In this document: one piece after another, positions 16,047 to 23,541 of the stretch | How the letters are laid out: the number at the start of each line of letters is the position of its first letter | Numbering within the stretch: the first letter of the stretch is position 1 | DNA from: Thiemannella venezuelensis | Lineage (GTDB): Bacteria > Actinomycetota > Actinomycetes > Streptosporangiales > Streptosporangiaceae | DNA: 64,000 bases | Direction of reading: 5' to 3' | NCBI RefSeq assembly: GCF_014203605.1 | Contig: NZ_JACHJJ010000005.1 | Span: 278,455-342,454 of the forward strand | Notes under the pieces: model-generated | Told to the model about the DNA's origin: nothing | Seen by the model: the letters and a program-made list of their open reading frames with translations, nothing else | Databases searched by the model: none | Program-made: the position numbers and the translations under genes

Positions 16047-16120
16047 CCGGGGCCCCCGGCTAGGTTGTGAGTGGTGCGCTAGCCGTACCACTCAAGACCC
16101 CCTGAAACGGGAGCAGAACT

Positions 16121-17302
16121 GTGTCGTTGCCACCGCTGGTAGAGCCGGCAGCCGAGCTGACCGTCGACGAGGTGCGCCGTTACTCGCGGCACCTGATCAT
16201 TCCCGACGTGGGCATGGCCGGGCAGAAGCGCCTGAAGAACGCCAAGGTGCTCTGTGTGGGCGCCGGCGGCCTGGGCTCCCCCGCCCTGCTGTACCTCGCG
16301 GCCGCGGGCGTGGGCACCCTGGGCGTCATCGACTTCGACGTCGTCGACGAGTCCAACCTGCAGCGCCAGGTCATCCACGGCCAGTCCGACGTCGGGCGGC
16401 CCAAGGCCGAGAGCGCCGCGGCCTCGGTCAGGGAGATCAACCCCCTGATCGACGTGGTCGTCCACAACGAGGTCCTGACGACCGAGAACGTCATGGACAT
16501 CTTCGCCCGGTACGACCTCATCGTCGACGGCACCGACAACTTCGCCACCCGCTACATGGTGAACGACGCGGCCGTCCTGCTCGGCAAGCCGTACGTCTGG
16601 GGCTCGATCTACCGCTTCGACGGCCAGGCCAGCGTCTTCTGGGCCGAGCACGGCCCCTGCTACCGCTGCCTCTACCCCGAGCCTCCGCCGCCCGGCATGG
16701 TCCCCTCCTGCGCCGAGGGCGGCGTGCTCGGCGTGCTGTGCGCGTCGATCGGCTCGATCCAGGTCAACGAGGCCATCAAGCTGCTCACCGGCATCGGCGA
16801 GCCGCTGGTCGGCCGGCTGATGATCTACGACGCCCTGGAGATGACCTACCGCTCGGTCAAGGTCCGCAAGGACCCCGAGTGCGTGCTCTGCGGCAAGAAC
16901 CCCACGGTCACCGAGCTGCTGGAGGACTACGAGGCGTTCTGCGGCGCGGTCTCCGAGGAGGCCCAGGAGGCCGTCTCGGGCTCCACGATCACCGCGGCCG
17001 AGCTCAAGTCCTGGCAGGACGCGGGCGAGAACATCTACGTGATCGACGTCCGGGAGCCGAACGAGTACGAGATCGTCTCCATCCCCGGCGCGGTGCTCAT
17101 CCCCAAGGGCGAGTTCCTCAACGGCTCCGCCCTGGAGCGGCTCCCGCAGGACAAGAAGATCGTGCTGCACTGCAAGTCCGGCGTGCGGTCCGCCGAGTGC
17201 CTGGCGGTCGTCAAGAACGCCGGCTTCTCCGACGCGGTCCACCTCGGCGGCGGCGTGCTGAGCTGGATCAAGACGGTCGACCCGAGCCTGCCGACCTACT
17301 AG
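16121..17302 (+). CDS. moeZ: Adenylyltransferase/sulfurtransferase MoeZ
   Basis: A 393-residue two-domain protein. The N-terminal ThiF/MoeB-type E1 domain has the ATP loop GAGGLGSP (about res 45-52) and two Cys pairs (CYRC near 180 and CVLC near 254) that bind zinc. The C-terminal rhodanese domain has the active-site loop CKSGVRS with Cys351. MoeZ adenylates and thiocarboxylates ubiquitin-like sulphur carriers for molybdopterin, thiamin, cysteine and some secondary metabolites. GTG start with GGGAG upstream. moaE lies at 57 kb, so molybdopterin synthesis is one likely use. A strong hairpin follows. Confidence 0.95.
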   Translation: MSLPPLVEPAAELTVDEVRRYSRHLIIPDVGMAGQKRLKNAKVLCVGAGGLGSPALLYLAAAGVGTLGVIDFDVVDESNLQRQVIHGQSDVGRPKAESAAASVREINPLIDVVVHNEVLTTENVMDIFARYDLIVDGTDNFATRYMVNDAAVLLGKPYVWGSIYRFDGQASVFWAEHGPCYRCLYPEPPPPGMVPSCAEGGVLGVLCASIGSIQVNEAIKLLTGIGEPLVGRLMIYDALEMTYRSVKVRKDPECVLCGKNPTVTELLEDYEAFCGAVSEEAQEAVSGSTITAAELKSWQDAGENIYVIDVREPNEYEIVSIPGAVLIPKGEFLNGSALERLPQDKKIVLHCKSGVRSAECLAVVKNAGFSDAVHLGGGVLSWIKTVDPSLPTY

Positions 17303-17320
17303 CCGCTCTCGTACGGCCGG

Positions 17321-17350
17321 CGCCCCGCGGAGCTCCTGCTCCGCGGGGCG
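17321..17350. terminator. moeZ terminator
   Basis: A perfect 13-bp stem (CGCCCCGCGGAGC with GCTCCGCGGGGCG, 4-nt loop) between the convergent ends of moeZ and the HTH gene at 17355. Probably works in both directions. Confidence 0.75.
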
Positions 17351-17354
17351 CCGT

Positions 17355-17669
17355 TCATGTGGGGCGCTGGTCCGGGGTGAGGCTGAGCCCGGAGGCGGCG
17401 ACGATGGCCTGCAGGGCCGCCACGTGGGCCCGGTAGGCCTCGCGCCCCCGGGCGGAGAGCTTGAGCCAGGTCCGGGGCCGCTTGCCGACGTACCCCTTGC
17501 GGATCTCGACGTATCCCGCGGCCTCCAGGGCGCTCGCGTGCTTGGAGAGCACCGAGTCGCTCACCCCGACCTGGTCGCGGACGAACCCGAACTCGGCGTC
17601 CTCCGCCGCGGCCAGCAGGGCGACGATCTGCAGCCGCGCGGGCGCGTGGATGACCGGGTCGAGCTCCAT
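17355..17669 (-). CDS. Winged-helix transcriptional regulator (ArsR/MarR-like, HTH_34 type)
   Basis: A 104-residue one-domain winged-helix regulator: MELDPVIHAPARLQIVALL, then FGFVRDQVGVSDSVLSKHASALEAAGYV (recognition helix) and the wing RKGYVGKRPRTWLKLS. It matches the short HTH regulators commonly paired with small membrane proteins. Its ATG overlaps the upstream gene's stop codon region (17669), so the two are cotranscribed and translationally coupled. The shared promoter is covered by GGAAAGTA repeats, so autoregulation is likely. Confidence 0.85.
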   Translation of the reverse strand: MELDPVIHAPARLQIVALLAAAEDAEFGFVRDQVGVSDSVLSKHASALEAAGYVEIRKGYVGKRPRTWLKLSARGREAYRAHVAALQAIVAASGLSLTPDQRPT

Positions 17670-18163
17670 CACTTGCCCCTCTCGATCTTGCTCGCGTTGC
17701 GCCCGGAGATCCAGCGGGCGAGGAACGGGCCGGTGAGGCCCATGGCCGCGGTCATCGCCAGACCGGCGCAGGCCGCGGCGTACGGCACGTCCCGCCAGGC
17801 CAGGAACAGGGCGAACGGGATGGTGAGGCCGACGATCGAGAGGACCCAGACGAAGTATCCGATGAGCCCCCCGGCGTCGGTGACGCTCTTGTGGGCGCGC
17901 ATGCTGCCGCTGCGGCCGACCGCGACGGAGCATCCGGTGATCCCGGCCGTCGCCAGCACGATGCCCGCGATCCTCATCGGCACCGGGGTGAGGGGGTCGG
18001 AGGCGGCCAGGATGCAGGTGACGGACAGGCCGATGCCGATGACGAACCAGGCGGGGAACCAGGGGGTGGAGCGCACGGCCCGGGCCTGCGTGGCGCGGAT
18101 GTCGGACAGGGCGCGGGCGGCCTCCTCGGGGGAGAGGTCCGCGTTCTGGGGAGTGGTGTTCAT
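17669..18163 (-). CDS. Four-TM membrane protein paired with the HTH regulator
   Basis: A 164-residue protein with a short cytoplasmic N-terminus (MNTTPQNADLSPEEAARALS) and four hydrophobic segments (FVIGIGLSVTCILAA, AGIVLATAGITGC, YFVWVLSIVGLTIPFALFL, AAACAGLAMTAAMGL). The ATG at 18163 follows GAGAGGAG. First gene of a two-gene operon with the winged-helix regulator. Such pairs are frequent in actinomycetes; the physiological signal is not known. Confidence 0.8.
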   Translation of the reverse strand: MNTTPQNADLSPEEAARALSDIRATQARAVRSTPWFPAWFVIGIGLSVTCILAASDPLTPVPMRIAGIVLATAGITGCSVAVGRSGSMRAHKSVTDAGGLIGYFVWVLSIVGLTIPFALFLAWRDVPYAAACAGLAMTAAMGLTGPFLARWISGRNASKIERGK

Positions 18164-18181
18164 GGGGGCTCCTCTCAACTG

Positions 18182-18232
18182 CTTTCCACTAAGGAAAGTA
18201 CTTTCTACTTTCCACTCCGTCAAGTACTTTCC
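18182..18232 (-). promoter_or_regulatory. Promoter with repeated GGAAAGTA operator sites
   Basis: On the minus strand a TTGACG -35 (18218-18223) and TACTTT -10 (18195-18200) are exactly 17 bp apart. The sequence GGAAAG or its complement occurs five times in 51 bp, including a perfect palindrome GAAAGTACTTTC over the -10 and a second AAGTACTT just upstream of the -35. This looks like an operator array for the winged-helix regulator encoded by the operon's second gene. The site is seen; the binder is inferred. Confidence 0.7.
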
Positions 18233-18292
18233 TTCCCCGGATAGGGAGGGAACGGCGGGTGGCATCCATCCCGCCGCATTAAGGTCGGGGGC

Positions 18293-19027
18293 GTGAACGA
18301 CGTGCCGGACCGCCGCCGGCGGGTGTGGCCGGTGCTGGTGGCGGCCTCCGCGCTCACCCTCCTGTGCGCCGCCGTGGCCGGCGTCGCCGCGAGTGCCGCG
18401 GGCGCCGAGCTCACCCGAGGCCCGAGCGCGGCCGAGCTGCGCCGGGCGTCCGCCGAGGAGGTGGCCCGCCGCTGGCGGACGTGGCCCGCGGGCCGGATCT
18501 TCCCCGAGACGGTGCGCTACTCCGCCGAGCAGGGCGGCGCGGAGCGGGCCCGCCGGGTGGGCATCTCGCCGGAGACCGGCTGCGACCCGGCCGTGGACGC
18601 CCGGTTGCGCGCCCCGCTGCGGCGGGCGGGCTGCAGGGCCGTCCTGCGCGCCACCTATCTCGACGCGCTCCAGGGACTCGTCGTCACCGTCGGCGTCGCG
18701 GCCTTCCCGGACGACCGGAGCGCGGCCGCGGCCAGGGCGGCGCTGCCCCGCGGCGGGCGCCCCTCGCCGGGGCTGAGGGCGCTGGCCTTCCGCGGCACGG
18801 TCACCGACCGCTTCACCCCGGCGGGGCGGCAGACGTTCTCGGCGCGCCGGAGCGGGCCGTACGTGGTGATGGTCACGGTGGGCCGGACCGACGGGCGCCC
18901 GGCCAGAGCCGCCGGGGAGCAGCGGCCGACCATGTTCGCCTTCGCCGACGACATCGCCGCGCAGATCCTCGCGGCCCTGTCCACCCCGGCCTCGCCGGAC
19001 TGCGGCTCGCGGGAGTGGCGGTGCTGA
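18293..19027 (+). CDS. Membrane-anchored protein of mycosin module A
   Basis: A 244-residue protein with one N-terminal TM (VWPVLVAASALTLLCAAVAGVAA) and an extracytoplasmic domain. The latter shares with the 350-residue protein at 20303 the segments VARRWRTWPA, (R)VGI(S/A)PET, C/GCR-x-(V/L)LRATY-x-D and a VTVGVA strand. Two Cys pairs may form disulphides. GTG start; it overlaps the mycosin start by 7 bp, so the two are coupled. Function unknown; it may chaperone, inhibit or tether the protease encoded next to it. Confidence 0.72.
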   Translation: MNDVPDRRRRVWPVLVAASALTLLCAAVAGVAASAAGAELTRGPSAAELRRASAEEVARRWRTWPAGRIFPETVRYSAEQGGAERARRVGISPETGCDPAVDARLRAPLRRAGCRAVLRATYLDALQGLVVTVGVAAFPDDRSAAAARAALPRGGRPSPGLRALAFRGTVTDRFTPAGRQTFSARRSGPYVVMVTVGRTDGRPARAAGEQRPTMFAFADDIAAQILAALSTPASPDCGSREWRC

Positions 19028-20253
19028 GTCGTACGGCCCGCGCGTTCTCCGCGGTGCTTGCGGCCGTGCTCATGCTGGGATTCACGCTGGGTACCGCGCC
19101 CGCCGCCCACGGGGACGACGTGCGCGACAGCCAGCGGGCGGTGCTGCGGACCCTCGGGCTGCCCGAGGCGTGGCGGATCTCCGAGGGCGAGGGGGTGACC
19201 GTCGCGGTGCTGGACTCGGGGGTGGACGCGCGCCACCGCGACCTGGCGGGGGCGGTGACCGAGGGCGCGGACTTCACCGCGGGGGCCAACCCGCCGGGCG
19301 TGGAGCCCCTGCGGCTGCACGGCACCTACATGGCCTCGCTCATCGCCGGCCACGGGCACGGGCCCGGCGGGCGCGACGGGGTGATCGGGATCGCCCCCCG
19401 GGCGCGGGTGCTCTCGGTGCGGGTGATCCTGGAGGACGAGGAGCCGGGGTTCCAGGAGTTCAACACCGCGGAGCGGTACGAGAACGTGGTGGCCAGGGGC
19501 ATCAGGTACGCCGTGGACCACGGCGCCGACGTGATCAACATGTCGATCTCCAAGGAGCTGGCGACCAGGGAGGAGCGCGCCGCGGTCCGCCACGCCATCT
19601 CCAAGGGGGTGGTGCTCGTCGCGGCCGCCGGGAACGACGGCGCGGGCGAGCGCGACGCCAGCGGCTACGCCCCCTACTCCTACCCGGCGGCCTTCCCCGG
19701 GGTGGTCTCGGTCGCCGCGACCGACGGGGGGCTGCGCCGGGCGTCGTTCTCCAACGCCAACCCCTCGGTCCTGCTGGCCGCGCCCGGGGTGGACATCCTC
19801 GGCGCGGGCCCCGGCGACGAGTACTGGGTCGGCCGGGGCACCTCGCAGGCGACCGCGCTGGTGTCCGGGGTCGCCGCCCTGATAAAAGCGAAATATCCGA
19901 AAATGTCACCTGCTCTGGTCGTGCAGGCGCTCACCGCGGGGGCGACCCGGAGGCCCGCGGGCGGCTACGACACCGCCACGGGCTTCGGCGTCGTCAACGC
20001 CGGCCGCGCGCTCGCCGAGGCGGCCCGGATCTCCCGCCACACCCACACCGCGGCGGCCCGCGACGCCCAGGACCCCGCCCGCCCGCTGGGCGGGACGGCG
20101 GAGGGCGACCCCGCCCCGGTCCGGGTGGTCCACCGGGACCGGCGCACGATCACCTTCTACGGGGGCGTGGCCGCGGCCGCCGGCCTCGGCGCGCTGGTCT
20201 GCCTCGCCGTCATCGCGGTGGTCGTCGCCCGGGCGCGAAACGTGAGGGAGTGA
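19021..20253 (+). CDS. Mycosin-like S8 serine protease A
   Basis: A 410-residue secreted, membrane-tethered subtilase. A signal peptide (SAVLAAVLMLGFTLGTAPAA) precedes the catalytic domain: Asp in VAVLDSGVD, His in LHGTYMASLIAGHG, oxyanion Asn in AAAGNDG, Ser in GTSQATALVSGVAALI. A C-terminal TM (GGVAAAAGLGALVCLAVIAVVVA) followed by RARNVRE anchors it, as in mycosins of type VII secretion. The GTG at 19021 has GGGAG 6 nt upstream and overlaps the preceding gene. No EccB/C/D or WXG100 gene is in the window. Codons around LIKAKYP (19882-19899) are unusually AT-rich. Confidence 0.88.
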   Translation: MLSRTARAFSAVLAAVLMLGFTLGTAPAAHGDDVRDSQRAVLRTLGLPEAWRISEGEGVTVAVLDSGVDARHRDLAGAVTEGADFTAGANPPGVEPLRLHGTYMASLIAGHGHGPGGRDGVIGIAPRARVLSVRVILEDEEPGFQEFNTAERYENVVARGIRYAVDHGADVINMSISKELATREERAAVRHAISKGVVLVAAAGNDGAGERDASGYAPYSYPAAFPGVVSVAATDGGLRRASFSNANPSVLLAAPGVDILGAGPGDEYWVGRGTSQATALVSGVAALIKAKYPKMSPALVVQALTAGATRRPAGGYDTATGFGVVNAGRALAEAARISRHTHTAAARDAQDPARPLGGTAEGDPAPVRVVHRDRRTITFYGGVAAAAGLGALVCLAVIAVVVARARNVRE

Positions 20254-20302
20254 ACACGCTCCGGAGGTGGGGCCGGGGAGCGCCGCGACGTAGCATCGAA
20301 GT

Positions 20303-21355
20303 ATGTCGCAGACCGGGAGGTCCCAGGAGCCGGAACGGCGCCCGGAATCCTCCTCGGCGCGCGCCCGCGGCGGCTGGCCGCCCGCCGGGTCCCGCATCGC
20401 CCGGGGCGCCGCGGGGCGTCGCGGTCCCCTGCCCGAGGGTTCCCCGGCCGGAGGCGCCGGAGCGGCCGGCTCCGGGAGCGGCGACTCCGGGGCGCACGAC
20501 TCCGGGGCGGGACCCCCGCGCCGGACGCCCGCGCCGCGTCCCGCCGCCCGCCGCGCCCGGGTCCGCCCGTGGTCCGCGACGGTCCGCGACCGCCTCGCGG
20601 CGGAGCGCGCCGGGGCGGTCGCGCTCGAACGGGGCATCCGGTTCCGCGCCGTCTTCCTGCTGCTGATGGGCACGATCCTGGCCGTGGCCGCGGCCGACGT
20701 GCTCTCCGGCACGGTCGGGCTGCTGAGCGAGACCGCCGCCCGCCCGCTGACCGCCGCCGAGCAGAACCGCTACGTCCAGGAGGACGTCGCCAGGCGCTGG
20801 CGCACCTGGCCCGCGTCGCTGGTCTTCCCCCGCGAACTGGAGTACATCGGCCTGGCCCGGACGCAGCAGTACGCCCAGCGGGTCGGCATCGCCCCCGAGA
20901 CCGCCTGCCGGTCCGGCACGGACGCCGCGGTCGGATCGGTCCTGGCCCAGCACGGCTGCCGCACGCTGCTGCGGGCCACCTACGTGGACCAGACGTCCAC
21001 CTTCGCGATCACGGTGGGCGTCGCGGTCATGGACGACGCGGAGAAGCGGCGGGCGGCCACCGCCGAGCTGCCCGTCGACGACCGGGTGGGGGTCCGGCCG
21101 GTGGCCTTCCCGGGAACCGCGACCGACCTGTTCGGCGCGGCCCAGCGTCAGCGCAACGCGTGGATCGGGGTCGGCCCGTACATCGTCTTCTCCACCGCCG
21201 GCTACACCGACGGCCGCACCCGCGCGTCGATCGCCCCGGAGGAGATCCCGCACAGCGAGCTGTGGCCGGCGGCCCAGGCCGTGGCCGGGCGCATCGCCCA
21301 CGCGCTGGGCGCCGAGCCCGCCGTACCGCGGTGCACGCAGGGGAACGCGTGCTGA
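20303..21355 (+). CDS. Membrane-anchored protein of mycosin module B
   Basis: A 350-residue paralogue of the protein at 18293. It carries an extra N-terminal, Pro/Gly/Arg-rich cytoplasmic tail of about 110 residues, then a TM (FRAVFLLLMGTILAVAAADVL) and the extracytoplasmic domain with VARRWRTWPASLVFP, RVGIAPETAC, GCRTLLRATYVDQ and ITVGVAV. It ends in CTQGNAC, with the stop overlapping the GTG of the second mycosin by 7 bp, just as in module A. Function unknown; the parallel arrangement argues that protein and protease act together. Confidence 0.75.
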   Translation: MSQTGRSQEPERRPESSSARARGGWPPAGSRIARGAAGRRGPLPEGSPAGGAGAAGSGSGDSGAHDSGAGPPRRTPAPRPAARRARVRPWSATVRDRLAAERAGAVALERGIRFRAVFLLLMGTILAVAAADVLSGTVGLLSETAARPLTAAEQNRYVQEDVARRWRTWPASLVFPRELEYIGLARTQQYAQRVGIAPETACRSGTDAAVGSVLAQHGCRTLLRATYVDQTSTFAITVGVAVMDDAEKRRAATAELPVDDRVGVRPVAFPGTATDLFGAAQRQRNAWIGVGPYIVFSTAGYTDGRTRASIAPEEIPHSELWPAAQAVAGRIAHALGAEPAVPRCTQGNAC

Positions 21356-22644
21356 GGCGGGCCCGGGCGGCGGGCGCGGCGGTCGTGCTCCTCGCGGCGG
21401 CCTGCCTGGGGCTCCTCCCGGCGCCGCCCTCGGCGGCGGCGGGCGCGCCGGCCGCCGCCGACGTCAACCGGGAGCCGGGCTGGAGCGCGGACGACATCCG
21501 CGAGGAGCAGCGGTGGGTGCTGGAGGCGCTCAACGTCGAGGAGGCGTGGCGGGTCACCCGGGGCGCCGGGGTCACCGTGGCCCTGGTGGACGGCTCCGTG
21601 GACGGCGGGGTCGCCGAGCTGCGCGGCCGGGTCACCGTCGGGCCCGAGCTGGGGCCGGACGATCCCGGGGCGCGGACGGGCACCCCGGGGGAGGGAGAGG
21701 ACTCCGCGACACGGCACGGCACCGCCATGGCCTCGCTCATCGCCGGCGGCGGCACCGGCGGCGGCAGGGGACTGCTCGGGATCGCGCCCGAGGCCCGGAT
21801 CCTCTCGCTGCCGCTGAACTTCTCCGGCGAGGACGGCACGATCCCGCCGGAGGAGGACGTGCGGACGCTCCGGAACAGCCCCGTGGCCCGGGCGATCCGC
21901 TACGCCGCCGACAACGGGGCCCAGGTGGTCAGCATGTCGCTGGGCGCCTACGGCCCGCACCGGGCCGAGCGCGAGGCGGTCTCCTACGCCCTCTCCAAGG
22001 GGGTGGTGCTCGTCGCGTCGGTGGGCAACGGGGGCGACAGCGAGTACGCCGCGGCCAACGCCACCTCCTTCTGGAACTTCCCCGCCGGGTACTCGGGGGT
22101 CATCGGGGTCGGGGCGTCCGGCCCGGCGGGCGAGCCCGCCCCGTTCAGCAGCGACAACCTCTCGGTGCTGGTCTCCGCGCCGGGCGTGGCGGTGCCCGTG
22201 GTGCTCCCCGGAGGGGAGTACGGCTCCTCGGACGGGACGAGCGCCTCGGCCGCACTCGTGGCGGGAGTCGTCGCCCTGATAAAGGCGAAATACCCTGACA
22301 TGTCGCCGCAGATGGTGTCACGCGCGCTCACCTCCACCGCCGCTTCCGCCTCCGGCGCCGGGTACGACGACCACCTCGGGTTCGGCGTGGTGGACGCCGG
22401 GGCGGCGCTCGCCAGGGCCGGGGAGCTCGCCGGCGCGGGGAGGACGCCCCCCGCCGCGACCCCGCCCCCGGTGGCGGACGAGCACCACTTCGGCGTGGGC
22501 CCGCTCCCCGAGGAGCCGCCCCGCCCGGGGGCCGACCCGCTCCACCTCTGGCTGTACGGCGCCGGCCTGCTCCTGGGCGTCCTGGCGTTCGCCGGAGCCG
22601 TGGTGGCCCTCACCCGGAGATCCGGCGCCGGGGGACCGGCGTGA
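21349..22644 (+). CDS. Mycosin-like S8 serine protease B
   Basis: A 431-residue secreted subtilase. Signal peptide (AAGAAVVLLAAACLGLL), then Asp in VALVDGSVD, His in TRHGTAMASLIAG, Asn in VASVGNGGD, Ser in GTSASAALVAGVVALI. The Asp motif is DGSVD rather than the usual D(S/T)GVD, but the nucleophile set is complete. C-terminal TM (LYGAGLLLGVLAFAGAVVAL) and a short basic tail. The GTG at 21349 follows GCAGGGGAA. It shares the AT-rich LIKAKYP codon patch with mycosin A, so the modules arose by duplication and then diverged. Confidence 0.87.
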   Translation: MLRRARAAGAAVVLLAAACLGLLPAPPSAAAGAPAAADVNREPGWSADDIREEQRWVLEALNVEEAWRVTRGAGVTVALVDGSVDGGVAELRGRVTVGPELGPDDPGARTGTPGEGEDSATRHGTAMASLIAGGGTGGGRGLLGIAPEARILSLPLNFSGEDGTIPPEEDVRTLRNSPVARAIRYAADNGAQVVSMSLGAYGPHRAEREAVSYALSKGVVLVASVGNGGDSEYAAANATSFWNFPAGYSGVIGVGASGPAGEPAPFSSDNLSVLVSAPGVAVPVVLPGGEYGSSDGTSASAALVAGVVALIKAKYPDMSPQMVSRALTSTAASASGAGYDDHLGFGVVDAGAALARAGELAGAGRTPPAATPPPVADEHHFGVGPLPEEPPRPGADPLHLWLYGAGLLLGVLAFAGAVVALTRRSGAGGPA

Positions 22645-22729
22645 CGCGATTCGAGCGCGTTTTGGACACTGTTCGGATGCGGTCGACGCGATGTCGGCTT
22701 TCCCTGTCCGGAAAGGGGTGAAGGTTCGC

Positions 22730-22735
22730 TAGGGT
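22730..22735 (+). promoter_or_regulatory. Putative -10 element for the 122-residue protein
   Basis: TAGGGT lies 8 nt before the ATG at 22744 with no Shine-Dalgarno between them, consistent with a leaderless transcript. Confidence 0.35.
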
Positions 22736-22743
22736 CGCGCAGC

Positions 22744-23112
22744 ATGGGGTACGAGTTGCGGGTGGAACGCCCGGCGCCTTTCGCCTTCGCGGAGCTCGCG
22801 GACGTGCTCGGGCGGGCGGGGTTCGAGTTCCGCGGTTCGCAGGAGGCGGGCGAGATCCTCGCGCGCCACGGTGAGAGAGTCCACGCCGTCGCGGTCTGGA
22901 ACGGCACGCTGTCCGGCGCGCCCGGATCCGACTGGCAGGTGGCCCAGCTCGCACGGGTGTCGGCCCTGCTCGGCGCGTCCCTGGTCGGCGAGGACGGGGA
23001 GTCCTACGCGATCCGCGACGGCCTGGTCGAGCAGCGCAGCGGCTCGGACGCCTACGAGTTCGGGCGGCTGGACGAGATCCTCGCGGCCGGGCCCGCCGTA
23101 TGGAGCGCGTAG
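22744..23112 (+). CDS. Small protein of unknown function
   Basis: A 122-residue soluble protein without recognisable motifs. It has a compact alpha/beta make-up with GSDWQVAQLARVSALLGASLVGEDGE in the middle and a C-terminal YEFGRLDEILAAG. It precedes the alkyltransferase-like gene by 28 bp on the same strand and may be cotranscribed with it. Codon use is normal for the neighbourhood. Confidence 0.6.
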   Translation: MGYELRVERPAPFAFAELADVLGRAGFEFRGSQEAGEILARHGERVHAVAVWNGTLSGAPGSDWQVAQLARVSALLGASLVGEDGESYAIRDGLVEQRSGSDAYEFGRLDEILAAGPAVWSA

Positions 23113-23140
23113 CGGACCCCCGCCGGAAGGCGGAACGCCG

Positions 23141-23473
23141 GTGACGGGGCGCGCCGAGCCTCAGGGCCACCCGCCCCCGTACGCCGAGGCGGTGCTCGAC
23201 CTGGTCGAACGCATCCCGCGCGGCATGGTCATGTCCTACGGGGACATCGCCGAGTACCTCGGCCAGGGCGGCCCGCGGCAGGTCGGGAGCGTCATGTCCG
23301 CCTGGGGCGGCGGTGTCCCGTGGTGGCGCGTGGTGCACGCCGACGGCACCCCGCCCCCGGGCCACGAGCAGCGCTGCCTCGCCCACTGGAGGCAGGAGGG
23401 GACCCCGCTGCGGGGCTCCCGCGCGGACATGCGCCGTGCGCGATGGGACGGACAGTTGGAAAGTAGCGCGTAA
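23141..23473 (+). CDS. Alkyltransferase-like (ATL/MGMT-family) DNA-binding protein
   Basis: A 110-residue protein of the MGMT C-terminal domain family: IPRGMVMSYGDIAEYLG, GGPRQVGSVMSAW, and at the active site PWWRVVHADG. The alkyl-acceptor Cys of MGMT (PCHRV) is replaced by Trp (P60-W-W-R-V), as in ATL proteins, which bind O6-alkylguanine without repairing it and direct nucleotide excision repair. The Arg finger of the HTH (Gly-Gly-Pro-Arg-Gln) is kept. GTG start at 23141 with GGAAGG upstream. Confidence 0.9.
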   Translation: MTGRAEPQGHPPPYAEAVLDLVERIPRGMVMSYGDIAEYLGQGGPRQVGSVMSAWGGGVPWWRVVHADGTPPPGHEQRCLAHWRQEGTPLRGSRADMRRARWDGQLESSA

Positions 23474-23541
23474 CCGACTCCCGGAGCGCACTAACATGGC
23501 GTGGGACGGACAGCGTCTGCCCGAAAGGCGGTGCCTCCCCC

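Noticed and set aside
23141..23473. Methylated-DNA-cysteine methyltransferase (ogt)
   Set aside because: The acceptor Cys is absent (PWWRV), so alkyltransferase-like protein instead.
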